DNA of 64,000 nucleotides from an uncultured Rhizobium sp. (GTDB lineage Bacteria > Pseudomonadota > Alphaproteobacteria > Rhizobiales > Rhizobiaceae). The notes beneath the pieces were generated by a model. That model worked only from the letters and a program-made list of their open reading frames with translations, was not told the origin of the DNA and searched no databases. A program made the position numbers and the translations under genes. This document shows positions 62,876-64,000 of the stretch, in pieces (the stretch's first letter is position 1; each line of letters begins with the position of its first letter). The DNA is taken from positions 1 to 64,000 of the forward strand of contig CAMFIE010000013.1 of the NCBI GenBank assembly GCA_945952315.1, in the 5' to 3' direction.

Positions 62876-64000
62876 TCACATCCAGCGGAACTGGAGTTTG
62901 CGTCCGGTGAGCTTGCCCAGTTGCTGCAGGCGGCCTTCGACCCGTTCGCCGCCGAAATCGCGGTATTCGGCGGGGATCAGGAAATCGAGGTCGATGCCGG
63001 GAGTGGTCGAGGGCGCAACTGAAAGATTGCGCACCACACCAGGCATCGAGGCGGAAAAGAGGTAGACGACGCGCAACAGCCCGCCCAGCACCTTTGCCCG
63101 CTCGAGCAGACGAGGCGTGGCGATGGCCGCGAGCGGACCGGTGGAATTGTCGTCGGACAGGCCTTCGTAGCGGTAATAGTTCGCGAGCGCGATGAAGGCG
63201 CGGCCCGGATGGGTGATGCCGACAAAGGAGCTGTGGGCGATCACGTTCAGCGCCTGCAGGCCACGGTAATCGGGATGGGCGCGCCAGCTGATATCGGCCA
63301 GCAGGCATGCCGCCTGCCGGAACCGGCTTTCATCTTCAGTCTCGTCAATCCCGAAGAAGGGGAGCATCCGCCCCGTCCATTCGGCGATTTCGCGGGCATG
63401 TTCCGGGGAACGGGCGCGCAGGATGGCGAGCTCGCCGGCAGCCGCAAGCAACGGGTCGCGGTTACGTTCAGAAGCAGGCAGAAGCGCATAGAGATAGCCT
63501 TCGCGCACGCCTTGTGCGGAGAAGGATACCCGTGACGGCTTCATGCGCTGCAACACCTCCCGCAGGGCCAGGGCGCCATAGGGAATGAGGCCGCGCCGCG
63601 CCTTCGAGACCGAAGACAAGAGCTTGCTTTCCCGCGTATTGATCAGCTCTTCGAGGAAGCGCATGATTTCGTCGTAATCGACCTCATAGCCCTGCATCAT
63701 GTGCAGCGGATAATTGCGCGCTTCCATGTGCAGCTTGGCGATGCTGCGCCAGGTGCCGCCGACGGCATAGAAGGTTCTGTCGCGGCCTTCATAGATCACC
63801 GCCGCGCGGTCGAGATGCTTGCGGATGAAGGCCTGCGCCTTCTGCAACGATCCTTCCGCCTCGTCCGCGATGCGCAGGCCGCCGAGCGGCAGCGTCAGCC
63901 CGCCCTTGGTGTCGCGCTCGCGCACATCGATCAGCTCCAGCGAGCCGCCGCCGAAATCCCCGGTCACGCCATTGGCATGATGATAGCCGCTGATGATGCC
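62876..64000 (-). CDS. ppx: Exopolyphosphatase (Ppx/GppA), 5' end beyond window
   Basis: At least 375 residues; the frame is open at the window edge (GIISGYHHANGVTGDFGGGS). The ASKHA nucleotide-binding motif GDFGGGSLELIDV and YAVGGTWRSIAKLHM, then an HD-like C-terminal domain (RQAACLLADISWRAHPDYRG, LNVIAHSSFVGITHPGRAFI) are visible. Hydrolyses polyphosphate or pppGpp. Near rnd as in other rhizobia, with the toxin-antitoxin pair and YdeI gene between. Confidence 0.93.
   Translation of the reverse strand, partial: GIISGYHHANGVTGDFGGGSLELIDVRERDTKGGLTLPLGGLRIADEAEGSLQKAQAFIRKHLDRAAVIYEGRDRTFYAVGGTWRSIAKLHMEARNYPLHMMQGYEVDYDEIMRFLEELINTRESKLLSSVSKARRGLIPYGALALREVLQRMKPSRVSFSAQGVREGYLYALLPASERNRDPLLAAAGELAILRARSPEHAREIAEWTGRMLPFFGIDETEDESRFRQAACLLADISWRAHPDYRGLQALNVIAHSSFVGITHPGRAFIALANYYRYEGLSDDNSTGPLAAIATPRLLERAKVLGGLLRVVYLFSASMPGVVRNLSVAPSTTPGIDLDFLIPAEYRDFGGERVEGRLQQLGKLTGRKLQFRWM

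Overview
The window comes from an alphaproteobacterium of the order Hyphomicrobiales (Rhizobiales), most likely the Rhizobiaceae. The chromosomal half carries rhizobial neighbourhoods: MerR regulator-ihfA-fabH-plsX-DUF177-UQCC chaperone, glyA-nrdR-ribD-ribE, an L,D-transpeptidase with its LdtR regulator, hemB-RDD-bpt, parC, aspS, rnd and ppx. Genus and species cannot be fixed from the sequence alone.

Positions 1 to about 29,097 are one temperate phage genome, truncated by the window start. It is a mosaic. The head module is lambda-like (small and large terminase, portal, gpW-like connector, S49 protease, decoration protein, major capsid protein). The baseplate is P2-like (gpV, gp25/W, J, I), so the particle is predicted to be a myovirus. 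Its layout mirrors lambda. From a central switch at 19.25-19.33 kb a leftward operon runs through a Cro-like regulator, a CP76/CII-like regulator, a duplicated-domain pair (one copy fused to an adenine methyltransferase), a cytosine-methylase-like protein, an O-like initiator with in-gene iterons, a NusG-type antiterminator and an initiator-like tRNA-Met, and then into the late genes. A LexA-like CI repressor reads rightward. Its 16-bp operator (GCGTA-N6-TACGC) occurs identically upstream of the rightward early operon (20.72 kb), which runs through about 15 small genes to an excisionase-like protein and a tyrosine integrase. The prophage ends in a 45-bp copy of the 3' part of a tRNA-Pro(GGG), so the intact tRNA should lie beyond the left edge. 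The portal gene has a +1 frameshift in a G5 run, so the prophage is either defective or the base is a sequencing error. Two opposite-strand cargo genes, a SWIM zinc-finger protein next to cI and a small exported protein flanked by repeated hairpins, look like lysogeny-expressed morons.

Positions 29.1-41.8 kb hold a GNAT acetyltransferase, a MerR regulator, ihfA, the lipid genes fabH and plsX, DUF177, a cytochrome bc1 chaperone, BamE, a K+-insensitive H+-pyrophosphatase, an MFS transporter, nusB, a cupin, ribE, ribD and nrdR. ribH is absent from its usual place between ribE and nusB. Positions 41.9-52.5 kb hold glyA, the ldtP/ldtR cell-wall pair, DUF6163, a Mg-type hemB, an RDD protein, bpt, an EamA transporter, an AbrB-Doc toxin-antitoxin pair and parC. 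Positions 52.8-64 kb hold a periplasmic protein, creD, aspS, a second MFS transporter, a Tat-exported multicopper oxidase, rnd, a YdeI-like protein, a ParE-type toxin-antitoxin pair and the 3' part of ppx.
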